Positions 1 to 13,771 of a stretch of 64,000 bases of DNA are shown in pieces. The stretch is from Labia minor (Eukaryota; Arthropoda; Insecta; Dermaptera; Spongiphoridae): assembly GCA_963082975.1 (NCBI GenBank), contig OY720348.1, positions 61,715,719-61,779,718 of the forward strand. The letters are read 5' to 3'. The position numbers and the translations under genes were made by a program. How positions within the stretch are numbered: the first letter of the stretch is position 1; each line of letters starts with the position of its first letter. The notes beneath the pieces are model-generated. The model was not told the DNA's origin, made no database searches, and saw only the letters and a program-made list of their open reading frames with translations.

Positions 1-2810
1 CGTATGATCATTTATATCCATGAGAAATCTGAAAAAAAAAATGGAAATATTAAAATATAATAATATGTTTAAAATTAATATAATATTTATATAAAGGAAT
101 CATACTATTAAATAATGAAAACAACTTATAATAATTGTTCAATGGTCATGGGTTGACAAACTCTTCAACATAATAGTTTTGTCCTAAAATCAATAATAAA
201 TGTGAAATAAACTATACGAAGAATAATTCACATTAGAATTATACTCACCAATTTTGATGGAACCAATATAGTAAAATATTTTCATCGAAAACAAAAACGT
301 TACATGAAACAAACAAAGAAAAAAAAAAAAAAGAAACAAATTAGGTATATATTAACAATTACCATTAAAAGAATACAATTATTTCATAATAAATATAAAG
401 AAAAGACTTACGTGGGGGTTTGTACCCCCAATCCATCCAATTGGTGATCTTGATATCATTCATTTTTACTTTGATTATTTCATATATCTGTCCAAAGAAA
501 TGAATATTTGTATCGTGTATGCCATTCAACAAGTAGAACTAAAAATATAAGAAAATAATATATAATTAGTATCATAAAAAATATAAATATGCAAATAGGT
601 AGAAATATATGTACTAAATATATAGTTTGTGTAAATCATCAATACATAATTAATTCTAGATCAAAATATTTCTTTAAAAACTCATAATTTTTATCGAAAT
701 TTATTTTTATAGTACATAATATAATAAAATACTAATTGAAATTAAATTTAGAAAATATTTATTTGAACATAAATGTAAAATATAGTAGGTAAATAAAGAA
801 TTATTAATCCTAGAAATGACATTCGAAATATTCAATGAAATATATAAAATTACTTCTAATAATTGAAATATATATAATATATTATAATGTTTCTTTTTAA
901 ATTAATTAGTTGCTGAGATGTTAGAAAATTATTAATTGCTTACCACATACCAGATAATACAATTTTTTAGAAAGATTCATATTAAGATGATGCAACTATA
1001 TTTTCCATTTTATTCACTGTAGATCTAAAAACAAAATAAAATTCAATAATTTAATAATATTTGGTAACTATATGATAAATGATAAAGAATTTTATGGATT
1101 TTATGAAGCTCCCACCATTGAAAGTTGCTGGTTTACAGAATCCATTTAGACAAACATCCATCTAAAAATTAAATAATTATTAATTATTAAAATAAATTAT
1201 AATTTCTTGCATGAAATAAAAATAGATTTTCAACTCACCGTAGAGAAGACTCGCCGACATTGTGAAGAGATGCGATGAATCTCTGGCCCCACAGACCAAC
1301 AACCCGTTTTTTCATTGATGCTCTTCAAAATATAAAAAGAAAAAGAAATTTTCATAAATTATTAGATAGTTGACTAAATATATATTATATATACGTATTA
1401 ATATGAGACTCAAGAATGTATGTAATCTTTGCAATGAAAATACTAACCGTGGAGACTGCTTGGTTACGCAATGATGTCTTCCCTATTCAATTGATTCTAT
1501 TCCAGACCCCAATTCTATGGCTCAGATGGCCATCTAACAATTTTTTCTATCTTCTATCTTCACGAGACGCTCTCCTTGCTAGAAAAGATCGCGATCGCGG
1601 AAACGATGAAAAAAAAAAAAAAAAACATTCAAAAGCACTACCGAAACGCGCTTAGACTCAGTATGGTCTAACATGTATTCTATTTTTCGAGGGAATGCGA
1701 CGTTTAGAAGAAGAAGAAGAAAAAAAAAAGGAAAAAGAAAATAGATTAAATTGGGGAGGTGTTTGTGAGTTTCTGTGGATCAGCTGAGAGTGGTTTTGAT
1801 TTTTTGGATTATGTCTGAACACCACATTTGAGGCAACCTGTAAGAGAATACATCCTACCTAACCGGGGATTCGTGGGCCCTGCCATAATGGGCGGGTCAC
1901 CCATGAAAGAAAGTTAACCCTGGCGATAAGGCAGTCAATACATCCTTCGGGATATTCCCATTAAGGAACATTGTTGTACTACCTTCTCAAATGTCTGATC
2001 GAGAACATAGAGCCACCTCATAACCAGTCTAAGAGATACACATAACTGTACACAAACCAGGGTATTGTCATCAATAGACGACTTGGGAAACAATACACAT
2101 GCAATCATACCATATTTATGACACATATCCCACTCCACCCACTAAATGTCAAATACTCTAAAAGGTGTTTTATTTAATAAAAATGGTAATAAAACACCTT
2201 TTCCTAATCTAGTAGGCTACTAAAATATTTATTACATTTTATATTATCTAAAATTGAAATAAAAATTACTTTATTTAATTGAATAAAAAAATTAAAAAAA
2301 TAATTTTTATTTCTTTTTAAATATTGAAATTTTATAACAAAAATTATATCAATTTTGCCCTTATTAATTAAAATATAAAAAAAACTAACTATTTGTGCCA
2401 TAATAAATAAAGGTGTTGTATCCTCACATTTGGTGCGCTGTGATTCAGGTAGATTGTAGAAACACATTTTTTCAAATTGAAGTGGAACCACATTATCGCC
2501 ATGAACAATGATGTTGCATGTAAAAAAATTACAAAACCATACGTTAGATTGATAAATTTAAATATATATCACTAATATTATTTTATAATAATATACTAGA
2601 TAAATATAGATACTGACCTCGAAGTTTTAAATGGGTAGCCAACTCGCAGCCAGCCGATGGACGTACTCGATGTAGTACTATCTCATCCGCTTCTTTTTAG
2701 CCCTCTGAAAACAATTGCTCTCGTGAATGGGATACTTGTACTATTTAACTAAATAGTAAATATTTAAATATAACAAGTATTATTATAAATTTACACTACA
2801 ATCACAATCT
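1..2810 (-). repeat. Tandem gene-like unit L3 (outermost visible left copy, partial)
   Basis: Partial copy of the 3.55 kb unit, read on the minus strand. Exon-like blocks in transcription order are: 5' block about 2620-2697; ATG-bearing block 2428-2502; block 1983-2141; block starting at 1837; block 1239-1322; GYKPP block 412-538; then the MKIFYY block and the 3' end towards base 1. It is the only one of six copies lacking an 11-bp insertion in block 1983-2141, so that block is open here for 53 codons. No known domain is recognised. The second-half duplicate of this unit lies outside the window. Confidence 0.75.
1983..2502 (-). CDS. Candidate first coding exons, open only in unit L3
   Basis: On the minus strand a start codon at 2502 in good context (TTCATGG) opens a 25-codon block (2428-2502) beginning MAIMWFHFNLKKC and ending at a GTGAGG donor in phase 0. 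After an intron with acceptor TTTAG, block 1983-2141 continues in phase 0 for 53 codons (starts WVEWDMCHKYGMIACVLF, ends DQTFEK) to a GTAG donor. A third phase-0 block begins at 1837 after CTCTTACAG. In the other five copies an 11-bp insertion shifts the second block. No signal peptide or known domain is recognised. This could be a surviving gene among pseudogenes, or chance. Confidence 0.3.
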
Positions 2811-5800
2811 GGATTGTCCAGAATGATTAGAAATTGTAAAAGAAATATAATATATATAAAGAATTCATAGTATAAAATAATAAAAACAACTTACAATAAT
2901 TGATCGATGGTCATGGGTTGACAAACTCTTCCACATTATAGTCTTGTCCTAGAACCAATAACAAATATGAAATAAACTATACAAAGTATAATTCACATTG
3001 GAATTAAACTCACCTTTTTGATGGAACCAATGAAGCAAAAGATTTTTCATAAACAAGAAAGACGTTACATGAAACAATTTAAAGAAAAAAACAAATTAGG
3101 TATATATTAAGAATTGCCTAATACATATTACAATTATTTCATAATAAATATAAAGAAAAATCTAACGTGGGGGTTTGTACCCCTATTCCATCCAATTGGT
3201 GATCTTGAAATCATGCATTCTTAACTTTGTTCTTTTATAGATCTGTCCAAAGAAATGAATATTTATTTCGTGAATGTCATTCTTCATGTAGAACTAAAAT
3301 TATACACTAATTGTATTGAATTCCAAATCAATGACACATATACATTAACACTTAAAATATATTCAAATTATTAAAAAAAATATAGAAATATAGAAATTAG
3401 ATACTGAGTTTTTAGTTTGCACACCAAGGAGTTAATCAATGGATGATCTTACAAAAATTAATCCATTCTCAACTATTCCTGTTCCTCCCTCTCTATACAT
3501 AGGACGAATAGATTGAAAGAAATATTCATATTTTGTTTATTCAACACGTATGATCATTTATATCCATGAGAAATCTGAAAAAAAAAATGGAAATATTAAA
3601 ATATAATAATATGTTTAAAATTAGTATAATATTTATATAAAGGAATCATACTATTAAATAATGAAAACAACTTATAATAATTGTTCAATGGTCATGGGTT
3701 GACAAACTCTTCAACATAATAGTTTTGTCCTAAAATCAATAATAAATGTGAAATAAACTATACGAAGAATAATTCACATTACAATTATACTCACCAATTT
3801 TGATGGAACCAATATAGTAAAATATTTTCATCGAAAACAAAAACGTTACATGAAACAAACAAAGAAAAAAAAAAAAAAGAAACAAATTAGGTATATATTA
3901 ACAATTACCATTAAAAGAATACAATTATTTCATAATAAATATAAAGAAAAGACTTACGTGGGGGTTTGTACCCCCAATCCATCCAATTGGTGATCTTGAT
4001 ATCATTCATTTTTACTTTGATTATTTCATATATCTGTCCAAAGAAATGAATATTTGTATCGTGTATGCCATTCAACAAGTAGAACTAAAAATATAAGAAA
4101 ATAATATATAATTAGTATCATAAAAAATATAAATATGCAAATAGGTAGAAATATATGTACTAAATATATAGTTTGTGTAAATCATCAATACATAATTAAT
4201 TCTAGATCAAAATATTTCTGTAAAAACTCATAATTTTTATCGAAATTTATTTTTATAGTACATAATATAATAAAATACTAATTGAAATTAAATTTAGAAA
4301 ATATTTATTTGAACATAAATGTAAAATATAGTAGGTAAATAAAGAATTATTAATCCTAGAAATGAGATTCGAAATATTCAATGAAATATATAAAATTACT
4401 TCTAATAATTGAAATATATATAATATATTATAATGTTTCTTTTTAAATTAATTAGTTGCTGAGATGTTAGAAAATTATTAATTGCTTACCACATACCAGA
4501 TAATACAATTTTTTAGAAAGATTCATATTAAGATGATGCAACTATATTTTCCATTTTATTCACTGTAGATCTAAAAACAAAATAAAATTCAATAATTTAA
4601 TAATATTTGGTAACTATATGATAAATGATAAAGAATTTTATGGATTTTATGAAGCTCCCACCATTGAAAGTTGCTGGTTTACAGAATCCATTTAGACAAA
4701 CATCCATCTAAAAATTAAATAATTATTAATTATTAAAATAAATTATAATTTCTTGCATGAAATAAAAATAGATTTTCAACTCACCGTAGAGAAGACTCGC
4801 CGACATTGTGAAGAGATGCGATGAATCTCTGGCCCCACAGACCAACAACCCGTTTTTTCATTGATGCTCTTCAAAATATAAAAAGAAAAAGAAATTTTCA
4901 TAAATTATTAGATAGTTGACTAAATATATATTATATATACGTATTAATATGAGACTCAAGAATGTATGTAATCTTTGCAATGAAAATACTAACCGTGGAG
5001 ACTGCTTGGTTACGCAATGATGTCTTCCCTATTCAATTGATTCTATTCCAGACCCCAATTCTATGGCTCAGATGGCCATCTAACAATTTTTTCTATCTTC
5101 TATCTTCACGAGACGCTCTCCTTGCTAGAAAAGATCGCGATCGCGGAAACGATGAAAAAAAAAAAAAAAAAAAACATTCAAAAGCACTACCGAAACGCGC
5201 TTAGACTCAGTATGGTCTAACATGTATTCTATTTTTCGAGGGAATGCGACGTTTAGAAGAAGAAGAAGAAGAAAAAAAAAGGAAAAAGAAAATAGATTAA
5301 ATTGGGGAGGTGTTTGTGAGTTTCTGTGGATCAGCTGAGAGTGGTTTTGATTTTTTGGATTATGTCTGAACACCACATTTGAGGCAACCTGTAAGAGAAT
5401 ACATCCTACCTAACCGGGGATTCGTGGGCCCTGCCATAATGGGCGGGTCACCCATGAAAGAAAGTTAACCCTGGCGATAAGGCAGTCAATACATCCTTCG
5501 GGATATTCCCATTAAGGAACATTGTTGTACTACCTTCTCAAATGTCTGATCGAGAACATAGAGCCACCTCATAACCAGTCTAAGAGATACACATAACTGT
5601 ACACAAACCAGGGTATTGTCATCAATAGACGACTTGGGAAACAATACATGCACAATACACATGCAATCATACCATATTTATGACACATATCCCACTCCAC
5701 CCACTAAATGTCAAATACTCTAAAAGGTGTTTTATTTAATAAAAATGGTAATAAAACACCTTTTCCTAATCTAGTAGGCTACTAAAATATTTATTACATT

Positions 5801-6372
5801 TTATATTATCTAAAATTGAAATAAAAATTACTTTATTTAATTGAATAAAAAAATTAAAAAAATAATTTTTATTTCTTTTTAAATATTGAAATTTTATAAC
5901 AAAAATTATATCAATTTTGCCCTTATTAATTAAAATATAAAAAAAACTAACTATTTGTGCCATAATAAATAAAGGTGTTGTATCCTCACATTTGGTGCGC
6001 TGTGATTCAGGTAGATTGTAGAAACACATTTTTTCAAATTGAAGTGGAACCACATTATCGCCATGAACAATGATGTTGCATGTAAAAAAATTACAAAACC
6101 ATACGTTAGATTGATAAATTTAAATATATATCACTAATATTATTTTATAATAATATACTAGATAAATATAGATACTGACCTCGAAGTTTTAAATGGGTAG
6201 CCAACTCGCAGCCAGCCGATGGACGTACTCGATGTAGTACTATCTCATCCGCTTCTTTTCAGCCCTCTGAAAACAATTGCTCTCGTGAATGGGATACTTG
6301 TACTATTTAACTAAATAATAAATATTTAAATATAACAAGTATTATTATAAATTTACACTACAATCACAATCT
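2811..6372 (-). repeat. Tandem gene-like unit L2
   Basis: Full unit on the minus strand. Open exon-like blocks are 4785-4868 and 3958-4084, and the internally duplicated second half occupies about 2811-3546. It carries the 11-bp insertion near 5650 that breaks the block open in L3. Differences from its neighbours are mainly SNPs and poly-A, AAG-repeat and poly-T length changes. Confidence 0.8.
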
Positions 6373-9300
6373 GGATTGTCCAGAATGATTAGAAATTGTA
6401 AAAGAAATATAATATATATAAAGAATTCATAGTATAAAATAATAAAAACAACTTACAATAATTGATCGATGGTCATGGGTTGACAAACTCTTCCACATTA
6501 TAGTCTTGTCCTAGAACCAATAACAAATATGAAATAAACTATACAAAGTATAATTCACATTGGAATTAAACTCACCTTTTTGATGGAACCAATGAAGCAA
6601 AAGATTTTTCATAAACAAGAAAGACGTTACATGAAACAATTTAAAGAAAAAAACAAATTAGGTATATATTAAGAATTGCCTAATACATATTACAATTATT
6701 TCATAATAAATATAAAGAAAAATCTAACGTGGGGGTTTGTACCCCTATTCCATCCAATTGGTGATCTTGAAATCATGCATTCTTAACTTTGTTCTTTTAT
6801 AGATCTGTCCAAAGAAATGAATATTTATTTCGTGAATGTCATTCTTCATGTAGAACTAAAATTATACACTAATTGTATTGAATTCCAAATCAATGACACA
6901 TATACATTAACACTTAAAATATATTCAAATTAATAAAAAAAATATAGAAATATAGAAATTAGATACTGAGTTTTTAGTTTGCACACCAAGGAGTTAATCA
7001 ATGGATGATCTTACAAAAATTAATCCATTCTCAACTATTCCTGTTCCTCCCTCTCTATACATAGGACGAATAGATTGAAAGAAATATTCATATTTTGTTT
7101 ATTCAACACGTATGATCATTTATATCCATGAGAAATCTGAAAAAAAAAATGGAAATATTAAAATATAATAATATGTTTAAAATTAATATAATATTTATAT
7201 AAAGGAATCATACTATTAAATAATGAAAACAACTTATAATAATTGTTCAATGGTCATGGGTTGACAAACTCTTCAACATAATAGTTTTGTCCTAAAATCA
7301 ATAATAAATGTGAAATAAACTCTATACGAAGAATAATTCACATTACAATTATACTCACCAATTTTGATGGAACCAATATAGTAAAATATTTTCATCGAAA
7401 ACAAAAACGTTACATGAAACAAACAAAGAAAAAAAAAAAAAAAGAAACAAATTAGGTATATATTAACAATTACCATTAAAAGAATACAATTATTTCATAA
7501 TAAATATAAAGAAAAGACTTACGTGGGGGTTTGTACCCCCAATCCATCCAATTGGTGATCTTGATATCATTCATTTTTACTTTGATTATTTCATATATCT
7601 GTCCAAAGAAATGAATATTTGTATCGTGTATGCCGTTCAACAAGTAGAACTAAAAATATAAGAAAATAATATATAATTAGTATCATAAAAAATATAAATA
7701 TGCAAATAGGTAGAAATATATGTACTAAATATATAGTTTGTGTAAATCATCAATACATAATTAATTCTAGATCAAAATATTTCTTTAAAAACTCATAATT
7801 TTTATCGAAATTTATTTTTATAGTACATAATATAATAAAATACTAATTGAAATTAAATTTAGAAAATATTTATTTGAACATAAATGTAAAATATAGTAGG
7901 TAAATAAAGAATTATTAATCCTAGAAATGAGATTCGAAATATTCAATGAAATATATAAAATTACTTCTAATAATTGAAATATATATAATATATTATAATG
8001 TTTCTTTTTAAATTAATTAGTTGCTGAGATGTTAGAAAATTATTAATTGCTTACCACATACCAGATAATACAATTTTTTAGAAAGATTCATATTAAGATG
8101 ATGCAACTATATTTTCCATTTTATTCACTGTAGATCTAAAAACAAAATAAAATTCAATAATTTAATAATATTTGGTAACTATATGATAAATGATAAAGAA
8201 TTTTATGGATTTTATGAAGCTCCCACCATTGAAAGTTGCTGGTTTACAGAATCCATTTAGACAAACATCCATCTAAAAATTAAATAATTATTAATTATTA
8301 AAATAAATTATAATTTCTTGCATGAAATAAAAATAGATTTTCAACTCACCGTAGAGAAGACTCGCCGACATTGTGAAGAGATGCGATGAATCTCTGGCCC
8401 CACAGACCAACAACCCGTTTTTTCATTGATGCTCTTCAAAATATAAAAAGAAAAAGAAATTTTCATAAATTATTAGATAGTTGACTAAATATATATTATA
8501 TATACGTATTAATATGAGACTCAAGAATGTATGTAATCTTTGCAATGAAAATACTAACCGTGGAGACTGCTTGGTTACGCAATGATGTCTTCCCTATTCA
8601 ATTGATTCTATTCCAGACCCCAATTCTATGGCTCAGATGGCCATCTAACAATTTTTTCTATCTTCTATCTTCACGAGACGCTCTCCTTGCTAGAAAAGAT
8701 CGCGATCGCGGAAACGATGAAAAAAAAAAAAAAAAAAACATTCAAAAGCACTACCGAAACGCGCTTAGACTCAGTATGGTCTAACATGTATTCTATTTTT
8801 CGAGGGAATGCGACGTTTAGAAGAAGAAGAAGAAGAAAAAAAAAGGAAAAAGAAAATAGATTAAATTGGGGAGGTGTTTGTGAGTTTCTGTGGATCAGCT
8901 GAGAGTGGTTTTGATTTTTTGGATTATGTCTGAACACCACATTTGAGGCAACCTGTAAGAGAATACATCCTACCTAACCGGGGATTCGTGGGCCCTGCCA
9001 TAATGGGCGGGTCACCCATGAAAGAAAGTTAACCCTGGCGATAAGGCAGTCAATACATCCTTCGGGATATTCCCATTAAGGAACATTGTTGTACTACCTT
9101 CTCAAATGTCTGATCGAGAACATAGAGCCACCTCATAACCAGTCTAAGAGATACACATAACTGTACACAAACCAGGGTATTGTCATCAATAGACGACTTG
9201 GGAAACAATACATGCACAATACACATGCAATCATACCATATTTATGACACATATCCCACTCCACCCACTAAATGTCAAATACTCTAAAAGGTGTTTTATT

Positions 9301-9930
9301 TAATAAAAATGGTAATAAAACACCTTTTCCTAATCTAGTAGGCTACTAAAATATTTATTACATTTTATATTATCTAAAATTGAAATAAAAATTACTTTAT
9401 TTAATTGAATAAAAAAATTAAAAAAATAATTTTTATTTCTTTTTAAATATTGAAATTTTATAACAAAAATTATATCAATTTTGCCCTTATTAATTAAAAT
9501 ATAAAAAAAACTAACTATTTGTGCCATAATAAATAAAGGTGTTGTATACTCACATTTGGTGCGCTGTGATTCAGGTAGATTGTAGAAACACATTTTTTCA
9601 AATTGAAGTGGAACCACATTATCGCCATGAACAATGATGTTGCATGTAAAAAAATTACAAAACCATACGTTAGATTGATAAATTTAAATATATATCACTA
9701 ATATTATTTTATAATAATATACTAGATAAATATAGATACTGACCTCGAAGTTTTAAATGGGTAGCCAACTCGCAGCCAGCCGATGGACGTACTCGATGTA
9801 GTACTATCTCATCCGCTTCTTTTCAGCCCTCTGAAAACAATTGCTCTCGTGAATGGGATACTTGTACTATTTAACTAAATAATAAATATTTAAATATAAC
9901 AATTATTATTATAATTTTACACTACAATCT
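6373..9930 (-). repeat. Tandem gene-like unit L1 (innermost left copy)
   Basis: Innermost left unit, the exact mirror partner of 52891-56439 over its inner part. Open exon-like blocks are 8350-8433 and 7523-7649; the latter has one synonymous change (AAT to AAC in the N of LLNG). It shares with its mirror partner a GTGAGT donor at about 9547-9552, where L2, L3, R2 and R3 have GTGAGG. Array homology fades at about 9930 into unique sequence, with a short residual match near 10031-10060. Confidence 0.8.
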
Positions 9931-11851
9931 GTATTAATAGTAATATCTATATGAATTTTATTTTTTTATCCTTTTCAATATATTAAAATGAACAAAATAA
10001 TTTTAAAAGTATATTCGAGTATGCCCGGTATGATTAGAAATTGTAAAAGAAATATAATATATGTATACATTTATTAAAATTATCAATATAATATATTTTT
10101 TTTATTAAATTCATAATACTATGAATGTGTAATAATAGTGAGCTCTTAATATCTTTTATATCTGCTATAATATATTAATCTTTCATTATTTAATTCATTT
10201 ATTAATTATTTTTTTATTTCTTTTCTAATTTAAAACTATACAAATTTATAGTAAAATTAACATTTATTGTTTAATATTTTTACTCAGCAAGTTCGATTAT
10301 CCCTACAATAGAATAATCTTAATATTTATTTTAAGATTCATTACTCCTTCCTTCCTTTCCTCACTATTGGCGATTACATATTCGTAAGCACCGAACCTTT
10401 TAAATCAAAAACCTATAAATTATTCAATATTTAAAATAAAATTTATATTAAAAATTAATTTTTTCAATTTTGATTCATATATTATTTACAATTATTAATT
10501 AAAATTATTTTTTCCCTTTATAAATATTTTTATTAATATTGAATTGTTGCCTATATCACAAGAAAATATAGCTCAACCTATCTTAATATCTTTTCTATAT
10601 TCAACAAACTTTTAGTTCGTTTATATAATCTATATGTCTGGGTGTCTGTCGTCAAAAATTTTCGATTTGTTAAATTTTGATTTTGAATTCGAGTAGAGCT
10701 TCATAAAGTGTAAATGTAAAGTGATTTTGGTTTTTTAAAATTCGGTTGTGAACATGGTCAAATCGGCGGTTTAAGTTTAAAATTTCCCATATATTATAAC
10801 TACTGTAATTAGTGTTATTATTATGTAAAATTGTAAAGAAAAAATGTTTAGACATTATTGTAAACATTAAAAAAATGCTCGGGACTTTCTCTAATATTCC
10901 CGAACTTTTATGCAATTTTGTGATAAATATGAAAAAAAGTTCGTAGATAGTAATGCTTCCTTTAGTTTTTTTATCCTTTGTTTTAAACTTAACAAAATTT
11001 TCATTCTTATTAGCATACCGTACCGTGTAAAAATATGAAAAAATCGTATTGACCCGTTAAAAAAGATGTACGTACTTATCAATTAATATTTTCGTTATCT
11101 TTCCATACTAATTCATATTAATAGTTTTATGTTTTTTTAATATTTTTGCAAGTTTATTTGATATTTATCCAGTTCAATATTTATATTTGAAGATTAAATG
11201 TTTGAAATATATCCATTTAAATTTAGAACCATATAGCTACATTTATTTCGTTAAATATTAGAATTAGAATATGAAATGTTTCTTTTAACTTCTATATTAT
11301 ATAAAGTACCTGGTTCACCAAGCCCATGTTCGGTACTTTAAAAAATACTATTCCTTATGATCTATGAATATTCAAGATTAAAGATTATTATTTAAAATAA
11401 ATAAACTACAAAATAAATGAAACAATTTCAAATAACTAAAAAGAACATAAATTAACAAAAAATATTAATAAAACTACAGCCCTTAAACGTATACATTAAT
11501 GCATCGAAAGGCAGAAAAGTATGGCCTGTGGATATAATATAATATATATTTCGTAATTTGTGATTAAAAAATATTATTAAAATGAATATTTTTAATTTTA
11601 TTTTATTTATAATATTTTGTATTTAAGGAACCTGTCCGGCGTTGCCCGGTGCCATTTTTTTTTTATTATTAAAATTCCTATTTAAAATTAGGAAAAAACT
11701 AATAAAGATAAGAGATTTTTCCTGATGCTGAAACCAATATAGATCGATTTTTCTTTCTAAACAATTATCTATGGTGTGAATTTCAAAAATATCCTTTGTT
11801 AGAGCGGTTTACTATATCCAAAATACAAATAAATATACAATTTTTTGTTTA

Positions 11852-11886
<35 letters not shown>

Positions 11887-13166
11887 TTCAATACAGTTGA
11901 TCATGTTTTTAGTGGATCAAGAAAAATTTTGCTGACTGTGAGACAATCTTTTGTTGTTCCAGTGTGCGCTCTAGTATTTACGGCGCTCCGGGGAAATGAA
12001 TAAATTGGGGCCCTTATATTCGAAAAATTTATTATATTCATAAACAAAATGCCGCCCTTCAGGTTTTTCGTCCCGGACAAATGCCTGGTTTGTCGCCTTC
12101 TAGTTCTTCTAGCCTTGGTCTTTCAAGTTGAACCTTATGTTCAAGTTGAAAGTTCGAGTTGAACGACAAATTGAAACCTCTGAACCTTGGATCACCCAGT
12201 AAGTTTAATTCGTTTTCCCTCCTTCGAAACCTTGCTCGCTCAATTCTCCTCAAACACGAGCCTATTTTTCTTGCTTTTATTATACAAATTGAGTCGAAAG
12301 TGGTAGGAAAGCGTTATGTTAAATTTTTTAGAACTTTATAAGAAGCATGACTATGTGTGGAAATATCGATTCGATTACTATAAATATAGATATGCTTTAT
12401 TTCTTAATTTGATTTTAACAGTTTATAATATTTGTTCGAACCTATCCTATATCTATTTATATATTTTTCAATATAATTTATTGGGTAAAATGAATATATA
12501 AATTTGGGTTATTTGGCTAAAAAAATGCTCTCACAGTGCAATCTCAATAAACAAGTATATTTTGTTGGTTGTTTTTAAATAAATATGTTGATGAAATGGC
12601 TCGATGAAATGGAATGTGCTAACATAAGTAATTAAGATTCATGATGAATCCATTTAATTTTAATGATAGTTTATTATCAACAAAATATATTTAACAAAAT
12701 CAATATTGCCAAAGAATTTTTGAATAAGAAATTGTTACTAAAGAATTCGAGTATAAATAATATTTTTTCCCAATTTGTTTATATAATTTTTTAAAAATAT
12801 TTGTTTACTTATTAAATTGTTTTAATTGATTAAATGATTTTTTGAAAATAAATAATATTTGGGTATTATTTCTGTTTCTTCCCTCCCCCCCACTTTTTTT
12901 CCAGGATTGCTACTTTTACTAAGAACGGAATGCAAAGAAGACAAACGAATACGCTCATCGTGTGTTTTGATCATCTGTTATTGGTCCAATAAAAGTCCGA
13001 TATTTTCTGAGCTATTTTCATAGTCAAAATTGAAATTAAATAATATTGAAGCTATTTGGCAAGGCAAATGCTATTTTCCTAAAATTGTCATCTGCCTACG
13101 GCATATATACTACACTATACTCATATAAATCTAGTATTAATAAAAAATCTCATTTCATTTATTTTT
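9931..13166. other. Unique arm sequence without recognisable genes (left)
   Basis: AT-rich, mirrored at 49655-52890. Contents are a (TA)n tract near 11852-11882, a diverged dispersed repeat (11305-11580), a GC-richer piece 11930-12250, and short TTCAAGTTGAA repeats near 12120-12165. ORFs are under 90 codons, without splice or domain support. Confidence 0.6.
11305..11580 (+). repeat. Dispersed diverged repeat, copy 1
   Basis: Begins ACCTGGTTCACCAAGCC and includes CCTTAAACGTATACATTAAT and GGCAGAAAAGTATGG. It is similar in order to 40045-40270 (ACCTGGTTCACCGAGCC, CCTTAAACGTATGTATTAAT, GGACAGAAAA). The mirror copy is at 51241-51516. Probably part of an old non-autonomous element. Confidence 0.5.
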
Positions 13167-13771
13167 ACTATCTCGCCAGAGATAGTATTGCGATCATGAA
13201 AATTTTCGATGTTGAGATTTTGATGTTTTTATACGTTTTGAAGGTTCCTGAATCATTTTCACTAAGGTTGAGAAAAATGTCTGTGTGTGTGTGTGTGTGT
13301 GTATGTATGTAGACAAGATTACGCAAAAACGGTTTGAGCTAGAATGATGAAATTTGGTACATGGACATTATTCAAAATTCATAGTTTTCTATCAACTTTT
13401 GAGAAATGTAGCTCAACCGGAAGAGGGTCATTACCTACAACGTTTTGATTTTTTTTCCTCTAAAGTGACCGTAAAAATAAAAATATATGTTTGATAATTT
13501 TTCACATGATTAATAATTGTATAAAACTGCTATATATAGAATTTCAGCTTGATTGAATTGCAGAAAGTACCAGAATTAATTTTTTAACACTGCAAATCTC
13601 ACGCGCCAACACGTGCCATGGTGCCATCAATAAAAAGCCAAACATGCGCTGGTTTAATATTTATTATTTATAATTTATAATTAATTAAATCTAATTTAAA
13701 TATAATATATTATGTTATTTAATCCACAATTCAAATTGCGAGATAGTCGAGTGGAGACACTCCAGCTAATT
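13167..13771 (+). mobile_element. HINE/DINE-1-like non-autonomous Helentron (left arm)
   Basis: Starts ACTATCTCGCC and ends with the inverse GCGAGATAGT followed by a perfect hairpin GAGTG-GAGA-CACTC and CAGCTAATT. The core has a (TG)n/(TATG)n microsatellite. Subterminal inverted repeats, a 3' hairpin just beyond the right repeat and a core microsatellite match the layout described for Helentron-derived HINE/DINE-1 elements. Other copies are at 49050-49654 (mirror) and 28645-29258. The shared sequence stops at the same base on the 3' side in independent copies, which fixes that end. The precise 5' end is less certain because the flanking T-runs are similar. Confidence 0.6.

Noticed and set aside
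1416-1655. 80-codon ORF beginning MYVIFAMKILTVETAW, repeated in all units
   Set aside because: It is antisense to the better supported splice-site orientation, ends in a poly-Lys run from an A-tract, and recurs only because the whole unit recurs.
1-9930. Idea that the array is rDNA, histone or another known housekeeping cluster
   Set aside because: No rRNA-like or histone-like sequence is present, and the unit has small exons with AT-rich introns.
11852-11882. (TA)n tracts here and elsewhere as regulatory elements
   Set aside because: Such tracts are common in this base composition and show no positional link to supported gene starts.
12059-12253. Arg/Glu-rich 64-codon ORF (mirror 50568-50762)
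   Set aside because: No start context, splice site or family, and its composition follows short TTCAAGTTGAA-type repeats.
13046-13312. 88-codon ORF ending in a Cys-Val run
   Set aside because: Overlaps the HINE-like element, and its tail is the TG microsatellite.
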